Shown here: positions 11,570-20,024 of the stretch, piece by piece
Layout: each line of letters opens with the position of its first letter
Numbering within the stretch: the stretch's first letter is position 1
DNA from: Cellulomonas edaphi
GTDB taxonomy: Bacteria; Actinomycetota; Actinomycetes; Actinomycetales; Cellulomonadaceae
Reading direction: 5' to 3'
Length of the DNA stretch: 64,000 nucleotides
Assembly (NCBI RefSeq): GCF_030362815.1
Contig: NZ_JAUCGR010000003.1
Span: 372,001-436,000 of the forward strand
The notes under the pieces: model-generated
What the model was told of the DNA's origin: nothing
What the model saw: only the letters and a program-made list of their open reading frames with translations
Database searches by the model: none
Position numbers and translations under genes: made by a program

Positions 11570-12067
11570 ATGAGCATCGCGGTCGTCACCACACCGGCCG
11601 AGCGCGCGGACGTCGAGCCGTCACCCTCGCCCGAGGCTCCGCACCTCGCCCTCATGCGCGCCACGGAGGTGTTCGCACGCTCCCTGCGCGAGTCGGGCGT
11701 GCATCTGGCACGCAGCCTCGACTGCTCGCGGGCGACCCTCGCGATCATCCGGCTCATCGACCAGCGCGGACCCCTCACGCTGGGCGAGATCGCCCACCTG
11801 CTGCGCGTCGACCTGTCCGTGGCGAGCCGCCAGGTGAGCCTCATGGTCACCGAGGGCTACGTCGAGCGGGCCGTCGACCACGACGACCGGCGGGTCCGGA
11901 CCGTCGCGCTGTCCGACGCCGGGCGCGCGCGCACCCGGGAGATCAAGGCCGAGCTCGACGCCCGGACGCGCGACGTCTTCGGCGACTGGACCGAGCCTCA
12001 GATGGCCGACGCCGTCGCGATGCTGGGCCGCCTCACCGCCACGATCGACGCCGCGTCAGACCACTAG
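11570..12067 (+). CDS. MarR-family transcriptional regulator
   Basis: The 165-residue protein is a winged-helix MarR regulator. The recognition region reads LTLGEIAHLLRVDLSVASRQVSLMV, and the wing is VERAVDHDDRRVRTVALSDAGRAR. ATG at 11570 follows AAGGAGA by four bases; upstream in-frame starts would run through the operator. It lies 64 bp before a DHA2 drug exporter on the same strand and behind a strong palindrome. The unit is therefore a typical self-regulated efflux operon that should be induced by the exporter substrate or a related phenolic ligand. Confidence 0.9.
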   Translation: MSIAVVTTPAERADVEPSPSPEAPHLALMRATEVFARSLRESGVHLARSLDCSRATLAIIRLIDQRGPLTLGEIAHLLRVDLSVASRQVSLMVTEGYVERAVDHDDRRVRTVALSDAGRARTREIKAELDARTRDVFGDWTEPQMADAVAMLGRLTATIDAASDH

Positions 12068-12131
12068 CCCCCACGCACCCTCGACCTGCCGCCGTCGCCG
12101 GGCCGCCCCACCCGCACGAGAGAGAACCGCT

Positions 12132-13841
12132 GTGAGCACAGAAGTGAAAGCCGCCCCCGTCCCCGGAGCCATGACGCACCGCCAGGTGCTGGAAGCGCTG
12201 TCCGGCATCCTCCTCGGGATGTTCGTCTCCATCCTCGCGACGAGCGTCGTCTCGTCCTCCCTGCCGCGCATCATCACCGACCTGGAGGGCGACCAGTCGG
12301 CGTTCACCTGGGTGGTGACCGCGACCCTACTGACCACCACCATCTCGACGCCCATCTGGGGCAAGCTCGCCGACCTCGTCAACCGCAAGCTGCTCATCCA
12401 GCTCGCGCTGGTCATCTCCGTGGTGTCCTCGGCCCTGGCCGGGTTCTCGCACAACACCGAGATGCTCATCGGCATGCGCGCCCTGCAGGGCATCGGCGCG
12501 GGCGGCCTGACCGCGCTCGGCACGGTGCTGATCGCCGACATCATCAGCCCGCGTGAGCGCGGCCGGTACATGGGCTACATGGGTGCGGTCATGGGTATCG
12601 CCATGGTCGGCGGCCCGCTGCTGGGCGGCGTGCTCACCGACTCCGCACTCGGCTGGCGCTGGAACTTCTTCGTGGGCCTGCCGTTCGCCGTGGCCGCGAT
12701 CGTCGTGCTGCAGCGCACCCTGCACCTGCCCACGGTGGCGCGTCGCGTGGTCAAGATCGACTACCTCGGCGCCGTCCTCATCTCGGTCGGCATCGCCGGT
12801 CTGCTGCTGTGGATCACGTTCGCGGGCGACAAGTTCGCGTGGGGCTCGTGGCAGACCGCCGCGATGGTCGGTGGCTCCGTCGTCGTGCTGGCCCTGGCCG
12901 GCGTCGCGGAGTCCAAGGCCGCCGAGCCGATCATCCCGCTGCACCTGTTCAAGAACCGCACGCTGGTGCTCGCCGTGGTGGGCAGCGTCGCCGTCGGCAT
13001 CGCGATGTTCGGCACGTCGGTGTTCATCGGCCAGTACATGCAGCTGGCGCGCGGCAAGACACCCACGCAGTCGGGTCTGCTGACCATCCCGATGATCGTC
13101 GGCCTCATGGTCTCCTCGACCCTGAGCGGCCGCGTGATCGCACGCACCGGCCGCTACAAGCGGTTCATGATCGCCGGCGCGATCATGCTCACCGCCGGGC
13201 TGGGGCTGATGGGCACCATCCACTACGACACGAACTTCGTGCTCGTCGCGCTCTACATGGCGCTGCTCGGTGCGGGCGTGGGCATGCTCATGCAGAACCT
13301 GGTGCTCGCGGTGCAGAACACGCTGGACGTGCGGGAGATCGGCTCGGGCACGTCGTCGGTCGCGTTCTTCCGCACGCTCGGCGGCGCCATCGGCGTCTCG
13401 GCGCTGGGTGCGGTGCTGGCCTCCCGGTCCACGGACCTGATCGCGAACGGCCTGACCAAGCTGGGGATCGACCCGTCGCAGGTGGGCGGGACCGGCGCGC
13501 TGCCCGACCTGAGCACGCTGCCCGCCCCGGTGCGCGAGGTGGTCGAGCGGGCGTTCGGCGACTCGATCGCGGACCTGTTCCTCATCGCGACGCCCATCGC
13601 CTTCGTCTCGCTGATCGCGGTGCTGCTGCTCAAGGAGGTGCCGCTGGGCAACCGCTCGGGCATCCAGCAGCGGCTCGAGGTGGACGGGCACGCGCTCGAC
13701 GAGCAGCCCGTCCTCGGCCAGCCGCTCGTGGGCGAGCCCGTGGTGACGACCGTCGACGAGGTGACCGTCGGCGGGGGCAGCATCGACGAGAGCACCGCCG
13801 GCGAGAGCACCATCGACGAGGACGCCCGGGCGCGCGTCTAG
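12132..13841 (+). CDS. DHA2-family (EmrB/QacA) multidrug efflux transporter
   Basis: The 569-residue MFS protein of the 14-helix DHA2 class should export toxic compounds by proton antiport. The N-terminal half shows LPRIITDLEG, a loop 2-3 motif GKLADLVNRK and the helix 5 region MGIAMVGGPLLGGVLTD followed by WRWNFFVGLPFA. The last 70 residues are hydrophilic and acidic, with the short repeats DESTAGESTIDE, an unusual cytoplasmic tail. The GTG start at 12132 is the likely one. It forms an operon with the MarR gene upstream. Confidence 0.9.
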   Translation: MSTEVKAAPVPGAMTHRQVLEALSGILLGMFVSILATSVVSSSLPRIITDLEGDQSAFTWVVTATLLTTTISTPIWGKLADLVNRKLLIQLALVISVVSSALAGFSHNTEMLIGMRALQGIGAGGLTALGTVLIADIISPRERGRYMGYMGAVMGIAMVGGPLLGGVLTDSALGWRWNFFVGLPFAVAAIVVLQRTLHLPTVARRVVKIDYLGAVLISVGIAGLLLWITFAGDKFAWGSWQTAAMVGGSVVVLALAGVAESKAAEPIIPLHLFKNRTLVLAVVGSVAVGIAMFGTSVFIGQYMQLARGKTPTQSGLLTIPMIVGLMVSSTLSGRVIARTGRYKRFMIAGAIMLTAGLGLMGTIHYDTNFVLVALYMALLGAGVGMLMQNLVLAVQNTLDVREIGSGTSSVAFFRTLGGAIGVSALGAVLASRSTDLIANGLTKLGIDPSQVGGTGALPDLSTLPAPVREVVERAFGDSIADLFLIATPIAFVSLIAVLLLKEVPLGNRSGIQQRLEVDGHALDEQPVLGQPLVGEPVVTTVDEVTVGGGSIDESTAGESTIDEDARARV

Positions 13842-13938
13842 TCCCGACCGGGCATCCGCATCCCGGCCGCCGGGCGCCCGCGAACTCGCGTCGAGTGCCT
13901 ACCCGCGTCACCCGCGCACTCGCGTCGCCTGCGCACCC

Positions 13939-13986
13939 GCTTCGTACGCGACCTGCTTCCTACGCGACCTGCTTCGTACGCGACCT
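13939..13986. repeat. Three tandem 16-bp repeats
   Basis: GCTTCGTACGCGACCT at 13939, GCTTCCTACGCGACCT at 13955 and GCTTCGTACGCGACCT at 13971 are consecutive copies differing at one base. They lie in the 275-bp gap after the DHA2 gene, and related pieces (ACTCGCGTCG) precede them. Each contains the palindrome-like GTACGC core. The function is unknown. Confidence 0.9.
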
Positions 13987-14065
13987 GCTCGGTGGGCAGC
14001 GAAGTTCGCGGTGAGCGGGCACAACGCTGCCCAACGAGACGCCGACGCGAGCTGTCGTGGCCCCG

Positions 14066-14110
14066 GCACGACGAAGCCCCCGACCATCGCGGTCGGGGGC
14101 TTCGTCGTGC
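14066..14110. terminator. Bidirectional terminator, 20-bp perfect stem
   Basis: GCACGACGAAGCCCCCGACC (14066-14085) is the exact reverse complement of 14091-14110, with a five-base loop. It sits between the rightward MarR-DHA2 operon and the leftward MarR gene ending at 14117, so it can serve both. Confidence 0.85.
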
Positions 14111-14116
14111 GCTGGT

Positions 14117-14599
14117 TCAGCCCGCGGGCGGGAACTCGTCGGGTGCAGCCCCGGCGCGTTCGCGCGCGCGTGTGAGGGCGCCGTTGAGGCGGCCCAGCTG
14201 CCGCGTGAGGTCGTCGACCTCGCTCGGCGACCAGTCACCGAGCGCGCTGCGCAGGTACGTGCGACGCGCGGCCTGCGCGCCCTCGAGCCGCGAGCGGCCC
14301 TCGTCGGTGAGGCTGAGCAGCTGGCCGCGGAAGTCCTCCGGGTCAGGGCGACGCGCGACGAAGCCGAGCGCCGCGAGCCTGCTCAGCTGCCGCGACATCG
14401 TGCCGCGACCCACACCGATGCGTGCGGCGAGGTCGCTCGCCCGGACCACGGGCGTCGACTGGATCAGGGCCAGCAGCTCGTAGGCCGCCGGTTCCAGGTC
14501 CGGATGCACGTGGCGCGCCACGGCGGCCGACGCGGAGTGCGCGCGGCGCAGGAAGAGGCCGAGCTCACGCTCGAGCTCCCGGAAGTTCTCGTCGACCAC
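14117..14599 (-). CDS. MarR-family transcriptional regulator (second)
   Basis: The 160-residue winged-helix protein has an N-terminal helical dimer region (RELERELGLFLRRAHSAS). Its DNA-binding segment is VRASDLAARIGVGRGTMSRQLSRLAALG, and its wing is RRPDPEDFRGQLLSLTDEGRSRL. The GTG at 14599 begins VVDENFRE and is the best family-compatible start. No exporter or enzyme is adjacent in an obvious operon: it stands alone 86 bp downstream of the NERD gene on the same strand. Its target is unknown. Confidence 0.85.
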   Translation of the reverse strand: MVDENFRELERELGLFLRRAHSASAAVARHVHPDLEPAAYELLALIQSTPVVRASDLAARIGVGRGTMSRQLSRLAALGFVARRPDPEDFRGQLLSLTDEGRSRLEGAQAARRTYLRSALGDWSPSEVDDLTRQLGRLNGALTRARERAGAAPDEFPPAG

Positions 14600-14685
14600 G
14601 TGCTCATCTTGGCGGACGCGGATTGCTCCGGAGGACCATCGCCGTGCCCGAGGGGGGTCCCAGCACCCAGGCCGAGCGGGTGGAT

Positions 14686-15465
14686 TCAGCGGGCCCAGGT
14701 GGTGCGCTGGCGCGCGACGTTGGCGAGGGCGGCGACGCGGGCGGGCTCGAGCGTCGCGGGCATGGCCCGGAAGACGGCGGGGACGACGTGCCGCGGGACC
14801 ACGAGCGTGGGCCCGAGCGGATCCTGCCGGCCCGTCACCTCGAGCTCGCCCTGGATCACGACGATGCTGCGCACCGTGATGGCCGCGCAGCCCGCCGCCA
14901 CCAGGAGCGCATTGGTGCGCTGCGCCTCGAGGCGCGCGTCGCGCAGGAAGGGCACCGACTGCCCGTCCACCTCGATCAGCCGGCCGTCCAGGCGGACGTG
15001 CCGGCCGGGCACCTTGTGCTCGGCGACCGTGAAGATGCCGCCCGGGCCGAGCAGCAGGTGCGCGACGAGCGTGCCCTGGCGTCCGAGCGGCACGTCGTGC
15101 ACCACCTGCCACCCCTCGGCGGCGAGCCGCTCGAGGCGGGCGCGCAGCGGCGAGCCGCGCTCAGCCCGACCCCCGCCGGGGTGCATCGCGTCCCGGTCGT
15201 TGCCGAGCCAGGCCTCCAGCGCCGCCTGCTCCGACGGGTTCAGCGTTCCCGCGGTGTCCTGGACGGGCAGCACCAGCTCGGCGACGTCGGCCCGCAGGTA
15301 CTCCTGCGCGGCCTGCACCAGGCGGTCCTCGAGGCCCGGGTCGTCCACGACGACCTCGCCGGACTGCAGGTCCACCGAACCGACCCGCGCACCGGTCTCC
15401 TGCGTCACGAACAGACGGTCGGCGCCGTAGCGCCTCCACCGTCGGACCGTCAGGAGCTGTTCCAC
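14686..15465 (-). CDS. NERD-domain protein
   Basis: The 259-residue protein has a C-terminal nuclease-related (NERD) domain. The segment GWQVVHDVPLG, then HLLLGPGGIFTVAEHKVPG (about residues 130-165), matches the family core with its conserved Gly-Pro-Gly-Gly and the Lys after the beta strand. The N-terminal 110 residues are a separate actinobacterial region that begins LLTVRRWRRYGADRLFV. NERD domains are thought to act in DNA processing, but few have been tested. The GTG at 15465 fits relatives best; a GTG at 15492 adds nine residues. No TM segment is seen. Confidence 0.7.
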   Translation of the reverse strand: MEQLLTVRRWRRYGADRLFVTQETGARVGSVDLQSGEVVVDDPGLEDRLVQAAQEYLRADVAELVLPVQDTAGTLNPSEQAALEAWLGNDRDAMHPGGGRAERGSPLRARLERLAAEGWQVVHDVPLGRQGTLVAHLLLGPGGIFTVAEHKVPGRHVRLDGRLIEVDGQSVPFLRDARLEAQRTNALLVAAGCAAITVRSIVVIQGELEVTGRQDPLGPTLVVPRHVVPAVFRAMPATLEPARVAALANVARQRTTWAR

Positions 15466-15575
15466 GTCCGCATTATCGGCAGCACCCGGCACCGACTTCA
15501 GCGCTGTCCGCCAGATGTCCGGTACCTGTCGAAATACGGGCTAGACGTCGATCGGATGGCGGACACCCGATCGGG

Positions 15576-15977
15576 TCACGCCGTCGGCTCGAACGTCAGG
15601 CTCACGGAGTTCATGCAGAACCGGTCGCCCGTGGGCGTCTGCGGGGCGTCGTCGAACACGTGCCCCAGGTGAGAGCCGCACCGCGCGCACCGCACCTCGG
15701 TGCGGACCATGCCGTGCGAACGGTCCTCGACGAGCTCGACCGCGTCACCGGCGAGCGGCGTGTAGAAGCTGGGCCACCCGCAGTGCGAGTCGAACTTCGC
15801 GTCGGAGCGGAACAGCTCGGCGCTGCACGCCCGACACCGGTAGACGCCGTCGCGCTTCTCGTCGAGCAGCTCGCCCGTCCAGGCGCGCTCGGTCCCGGCC
15901 ATGCGCAGCACGCTGAACTCCTGCGGGTTCAGCTCGAGCGCCCACTCCTGCTCGGTCTTGGTCACGTCGTACGCCAC
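15576..15977 (-). CDS. msrB: Peptide-methionine (R)-S-oxide reductase
   Basis: The 133-residue MsrB reduces methionine-R-sulfoxide in proteins using thioredoxin. Two zinc-binding CxxC pairs are visible (YRCRAC and VRCARCG), along with the family block CGWPSFYTPL and the catalytic Cys in DRFCMNSVSLTFEP near the C terminus. The GTG at 15977 follows GAAGGAGG, which settles the start; the longer open frame upstream is not needed. It is transcribed leftward as a single gene, divergent from the GGDEF-EAL gene by 179 bp. Confidence 0.95.
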   Translation of the reverse strand: MAYDVTKTEQEWALELNPQEFSVLRMAGTERAWTGELLDEKRDGVYRCRACSAELFRSDAKFDSHCGWPSFYTPLAGDAVELVEDRSHGMVRTEVRCARCGSHLGHVFDDAPQTPTGDRFCMNSVSLTFEPTA

Positions 15978-16156
15978 GTCGGCCTCCTTCGTCCTGCGGG
16001 CGGGGCCCGCGGTTGCTTCCGCAGGATGCCGCCGTCGCCGGCCGGCATCCCCCGACCAGCCCAACACCGCGGCCCGCGCGGACGTTCCCGCTCGATCGGT
16101 GGGTAATCTCGCCCTCACGCGTGCCGACCGGCACGCCCGAGGTCAAGAGGTTCAGC

Positions 16157-18325
16157 GTGAGATCGAGCCGGTCGCGACGCCGCTGGTCTCTGACGCGCTA
16201 CTTCGCGTTCGTCAGCATCCTGGCGATGGCCATCCTCGGCTTCGCGCTCGTGTGGGTCACCTCGACCGTGATGCGGCAGCAGTCGGTCAACGACGGCGTG
16301 GCGACCGCGGAGTCGGTGGTGGCCTACGCGGCCGCTCCCCTGTCGGTCGAGACCTTCTCGGGCAGCCAGCTCACCCCCGAGCAGACCGCGGCGGTCAAGC
16401 GGGCGACGTCGGGATTCGGCGAGCGCCTGGTGGACCTGCGCCTGTGGAGCACGGTCGGCGTGCTCATGTACAGCCAGGCCGACGCCGAGACGGGGTTCCC
16501 CGACCCGTCGCGCAACGGTCGCGTGCTTGCTGATGGCGAGCCCGACGCCGCGGTGATCGTCGACGTCCGCAGCGGCTCGACGCCCGACGCCCCGAGCGAG
16601 CAGCGGCAGGTGCTCGACGTGTACGTGCCGGTGTTCCCCGCCGACGCGCGCGCCGAGCCGAGCGACGCCGACAGCGGCGTGGACGCGCAGACCGTGATCG
16701 GCACCGCCGAGGTGATGCTCGACCACGCTCCCGCCTCCGCGGCCCTGCGCTCGGCGGTCGGCACCGTGACCCTCGTGGTCACCGGCGGTCTGGTCGCCCT
16801 GTGGCTCCTGCTGTTCCGCACGGTGTTCACCACGTCGAAGCGGCTGCAGACCACCGCGCTCGAGAACGCCCGGCTCGCGCTCCTGGACTCCCTGACCGGC
16901 CTGCCCAACCGCCGGCTGCTCACCGAACGCATGACCAAGACCGTCGCGGAGGCCCAGCGCGACGGGGCGCGGCTGGGCATGGTGCTGCTGGACATCGACC
17001 GGTTCAAGGACATCAACGACTCCCTCGGCCACGACCACGGCGACGAGCTGCTCGAGCAGGTCGCCGACCGCCTGCGCAAGGCGCTGCGCGACGAGGACGT
17101 CGTGGCGCGCCTGGGCGGCGACGAGTTCGCGATCCTGCTCACCGACGTCCGGTCCGTCGAGGACGCGGAGCGGCTCGCCCGGCGCGTGCGGGGCCTGTTC
17201 ACCCCGCCGTTCCAGCTCGGCGAGATGTCCCTGCACGTGGAGACGTCGGTGGGGGTGTCCTGCCTGCCGGACCACGCCGACGACGCCTCCTCCCTCATGC
17301 GTACGGCGGACGTCGCGATGTACTCGGCGAAGCACCGGCGCACCGGCGTCGCCACGTACTCCCCCGACGAGGACCACTCCTCGCCCGCGCGGCTGGTGCT
17401 GCTCGGCGACCTGCACCGCGCCCTCGACCCCGAGCCGGGAGCACCGCGAGAGCTCGAGCTGCACTACCAGCCCAAGGTCGACCTCGACACGGGCCGCATC
17501 CTGGGGCTCGAGGCGCTCATGCGCTGGCAGCACCCCACGCGCGGGATGCTGCTGCCCAGCGTGTTCATCCCGCTGGCCGAGCAGTCCGGCATCATCCACC
17601 GCCTCACCCGGTACGCGCTCACGGCCGCGGTCGAGCAGCTCGCGGACTGGCTCGACGAGGGTCGCAGCACGCCGGTGGCCGTGAACCTGTCGGCGCACGA
17701 CGTGACGTCCGGCCTGGTGGTGGACGTCATCGAGGAGCTCCTGAGCGACCTGGACGTGCCGGCCGACCTGCTCGACGTCGAGATCACCGAGACGGCGCTG
17801 GTCGCCGACCCGTCGCGGGTGACGCCCGTGCTGGAGCGCCTCGCCGCGGTGGGGGTGCGCGTCGCGATCGACGACTTCGGCATCGGCAACACGTCGATCG
17901 CCCAGCTGCGCGACCTTCCGGTCCACGAGCTCAAGATCGACCGTCTGTTCGTCACGGATCTGGACGACGGCGGCCGCGAGAGCGCGCACGTGGTGGTGCA
18001 GGCCATGGTGGACCTCGCCCACTCGTTCGGGCTGCGGGTGGTGGCCGAGGGAGTCGAGGACGAGATCACCGCGGCGACCCTGCGCCGGCTCGGCGTGGAC
18101 CAGGCGCAGGGCTACCTCTACTCGCGGGCGGTCCCCGCCGCGGACGTCGTCGCACTGGCGATGCTGCCCGACCCCGACCGCTCGTCCACGCGCGCGCCGC
18201 GACGCGGCACGAGGGGTGAAGTCGACGGCACTTCCGTCACATCGCTCAAGATGCGCGCCACACTGCCGATGCACGAAGGAGGGGCCGACCGCCCTCACAC
18301 TGACCGAAGGAGCGACCGCTCGTGA
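16157..18325 (+). CDS. Membrane GGDEF-EAL cyclic-di-GMP protein
   Basis: The 722-residue protein has a TM helix near residues 15-38, an extracytoplasmic sensor region of about 150 residues and a second TM (VTLVVTGGLVALWLLLFRTVF). A GGDEF domain follows with RLGGDEFAILL, then an EAL domain with LGLEALMRWQHP, DVEITETAL, DDFGIGNTS and AEGVEDE. Both catalytic signatures look intact, so it could make and degrade c-di-GMP. The GTG at 16157 after AAGAGG is the likely start; an earlier frame would add 48 residues. Its stop overlaps the start of the TasA-like gene, linking the second messenger to the fibre cluster. Confidence 0.88.
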   Translation: MRSSRSRRRWSLTRYFAFVSILAMAILGFALVWVTSTVMRQQSVNDGVATAESVVAYAAAPLSVETFSGSQLTPEQTAAVKRATSGFGERLVDLRLWSTVGVLMYSQADAETGFPDPSRNGRVLADGEPDAAVIVDVRSGSTPDAPSEQRQVLDVYVPVFPADARAEPSDADSGVDAQTVIGTAEVMLDHAPASAALRSAVGTVTLVVTGGLVALWLLLFRTVFTTSKRLQTTALENARLALLDSLTGLPNRRLLTERMTKTVAEAQRDGARLGMVLLDIDRFKDINDSLGHDHGDELLEQVADRLRKALRDEDVVARLGGDEFAILLTDVRSVEDAERLARRVRGLFTPPFQLGEMSLHVETSVGVSCLPDHADDASSLMRTADVAMYSAKHRRTGVATYSPDEDHSSPARLVLLGDLHRALDPEPGAPRELELHYQPKVDLDTGRILGLEALMRWQHPTRGMLLPSVFIPLAEQSGIIHRLTRYALTAAVEQLADWLDEGRSTPVAVNLSAHDVTSGLVVDVIEELLSDLDVPADLLDVEITETALVADPSRVTPVLERLAAVGVRVAIDDFGIGNTSIAQLRDLPVHELKIDRLFVTDLDDGGRESAHVVVQAMVDLAHSFGLRVVAEGVEDEITAATLRRLGVDQAQGYLYSRAVPAADVVALAMLPDPDRSSTRAPRRGTRGEVDGTSVTSLKMRATLPMHEGGADRPHTDRRSDRS

Positions 18326-19035
18326 TGGACGACCTGCTGCAGGAGATGATCAACCCCGCTCCCGCACAGCACGACCGGCCTCGCCGGCGTCGCCTGTGGA
18401 CGACGGTCGTCGTGGTCGGCCTGGCCGCGGTCGGCATCAGCACGCTCACCACGTCCGCGCTCTTCTCCGACCAGGAGAAGTCGGGTGCCACCATCACGAC
18501 CGGCTCCCTGGACCTGGACGCCGCGAGCTCGCTCGACTTCACGATGCCCGTCGACAACATGGTGCCGGGCGCCCAGATCGTCGCTCCCATCACGCTCGAC
18601 AACGTCGGCAGCCTCGCGTTCGAGTACTCCGTGTCGGTCGACGCCACGCAGGTCGCCACCGACCCCGCCGACGACCCCGACCTCGGGACGGGCGAGACCA
18701 CCGGCGGCGACCTCCGCACGCAGCTGCGGCTGGACCTGTACAAGGTCGCCAACCCCGGCGCGTGCACGCTCGCGGCCGTGAGCACCGCCACGCCGCTCGG
18801 CAGCTCCGGCACCGGGTGGGGCATCACCAGCAAGCGCATCCGCGGCGGCAGCGTGGCGGGCGCGCCGGGCAACCTCGAGCTCGACGCCGCGACGGACGAC
18901 GTGCTCTGCGCGCGGGTCTCCTTCGACGAGGCTGCGACGAACGAGTACCAGAACACCGCCGCGAAGGTCACGCTGACGTTCGACGCGATGCAGCTCCCGT
19001 TCAACCCCGGCCAGCTCGACACCAGCAAGCAGTAG
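18322..19035 (+). CDS. TasA/CalY-like secreted protein with SipW-dependent signal peptide
   Basis: The 237-residue protein has a basic N terminus (DRPRRRRLWTT) and a hydrophobic stretch VVVVGLAAVGISTLTTSALFSDQE. After that the mature protein begins with alternating beta-rich sequence (GATITTGSLDLDAASSLDF, then NMVPGAQIVAPITLDNVG). This is the pattern of TasA/camelysin (M73) proteins, which are cleaved by SipW and in Bacillus form biofilm fibres. Starts at GTG 18322 (overlapping the GGDEF-EAL stop) or ATG 18325; GAAGGAG lies upstream. The SipW-type peptidase gene follows after three bases. It has two cysteines, which could form a disulfide. Confidence 0.8.
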   Translation: MMDDLLQEMINPAPAQHDRPRRRRLWTTVVVVGLAAVGISTLTTSALFSDQEKSGATITTGSLDLDAASSLDFTMPVDNMVPGAQIVAPITLDNVGSLAFEYSVSVDATQVATDPADDPDLGTGETTGGDLRTQLRLDLYKVANPGACTLAAVSTATPLGSSGTGWGITSKRIRGGSVAGAPGNLELDAATDDVLCARVSFDEAATNEYQNTAAKVTLTFDAMQLPFNPGQLDTSKQ

Positions 19036-19038
19036 CGG

Positions 19039-19746
19039 ATGCCCCGACCGGACCTCCACCCGGTCGCCGCGACGGTCGAACGGCGGCAGTCGCGGCTCGC
19101 TCCCCCCACCCCGGCGCCCCGACGGCGTCGACCGCTGCGGCGGCGGCTGCTCTCGGCCGCGCTCTGGGCGATCGTGGTGGTCGGCGCGGGGGCGTACGCG
19201 ACCTCGCTGGCCGTCCCGCTCTGGTACCAGGTCCACGACCAGCGGCTGCTCATCGTCACGTCGGGCTCCATGGCGCCGTACTTCGACGCCGGTGACGCGG
19301 TCGTGATGCAGAACGTCAGCAACCCGGCGCAGCTCAAGCCGGGCCTCGTCGTCTCGTTCTGGCCGCTGTCCTCGGACGTGCTGGTGACGCACCGGATCGT
19401 GTCCCTCGAGAGCATCGCCGGCTCGCAGCAGGTACCGGGCCGCCCTCCGCCGCCCAAGTCGCCGCACATCATCACGAAGGGCGACGCCAACGAGGAGAAC
19501 GACCCGGACGCCACCCCCATCACGCGGGTGCGCGGCATCGTGCTGACCGTCCATCCCGGGTGGGGATGGGTGCTGCAGTGGGCCGGCTCCCCGGCGGGTC
19601 GCGCCACGATGCTGGTCCCGCCGCTGCTGGCACTGGCTACGCTCGAGCTCGTCGCGGTGGCCGAGGGGCGCCGACGCACCGGGTCGACCGCCCGGGCGCA
19701 CGACGACTCCCAGGGGAGGCACGTGGATGCCGTTCTGCACGGGTGA
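19039..19746 (+). CDS. sipW: SipW-type (ER-type) signal peptidase I
   Basis: The 235-residue membrane peptidase has an N-terminal TM (LLSAALWAIVVVGAGAYATS). The catalytic Ser lies in VTSGSMAPYFDAGD and the His in LVTHRIVSLE; ER-type enzymes use a Ser-His pair rather than Ser-Lys. ITKGDANEENDPD and RVRGIV are the conserved later blocks, and a second TM lies near the C terminus. It sits three bases after the TasA-like gene and ahead of a mini-protein with a similar leader. Its substrates are most likely these two proteins. A proline-rich insert (GRPPPPKSP) precedes the DAN box. Confidence 0.88.
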   Translation: MPRPDLHPVAATVERRQSRLAPPTPAPRRRRPLRRRLLSAALWAIVVVGAGAYATSLAVPLWYQVHDQRLLIVTSGSMAPYFDAGDAVVMQNVSNPAQLKPGLVVSFWPLSSDVLVTHRIVSLESIAGSQQVPGRPPPPKSPHIITKGDANEENDPDATPITRVRGIVLTVHPGWGWVLQWAGSPAGRATMLVPPLLALATLELVAVAEGRRRTGSTARAHDDSQGRHVDAVLHG

Positions 19747-19765
19747 GACCCAGGAAGGCCGCCGC

Positions 19766-20020
19766 ATGATCGGCGCCGACCGGGCCACCTGGGTGCGGCT
19801 GGCGGTCGCCCTCGCGGTCGCCGGTTGCGCGGCCGCCGCGCCGCACGTGGGCTGGACCTCGGCCGAGTTCACGCGCTCGACCCAGACCGGTGCCGTGGTG
19901 CGCACCGCGCCGGACTTCGCGCCGGCCGGCGCCACGCCGTCCGCGCCCGAGGTGCCGTCGCTCGAGGCTCCCTCGATCAGGGCACGCTCGAACCCGGCTC
20001 TCTCGAGCGCGGACGACTGA
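19766..20020 (+). CDS. Small secreted protein with SipW-like leader (84 aa)
   Basis: The predicted product has a hydrophobic leader (VRLAVALAVAGCAAAAPHVGW) followed by TSAEFTRSTQTGAVVRTAPDF. This resembles the conserved processing region of TasA/CalY leaders (A-x-F-x-D/R then G-x-V/I), but only about 40 residues remain after it. AGGAAGG lies upstream of the ATG at 19766. An alternative ATG at 19727, also with a good GGGGAGG site, would overlap the peptidase gene. It has no recognisable mature domain. It may be a fibre anchor or accessory peptide, or a degenerate substrate. Confidence 0.6.
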   Translation: MIGADRATWVRLAVALAVAGCAAAAPHVGWTSAEFTRSTQTGAVVRTAPDFAPAGATPSAPEVPSLEAPSIRARSNPALSSADD

Positions 20021-20024
20021 CCCG

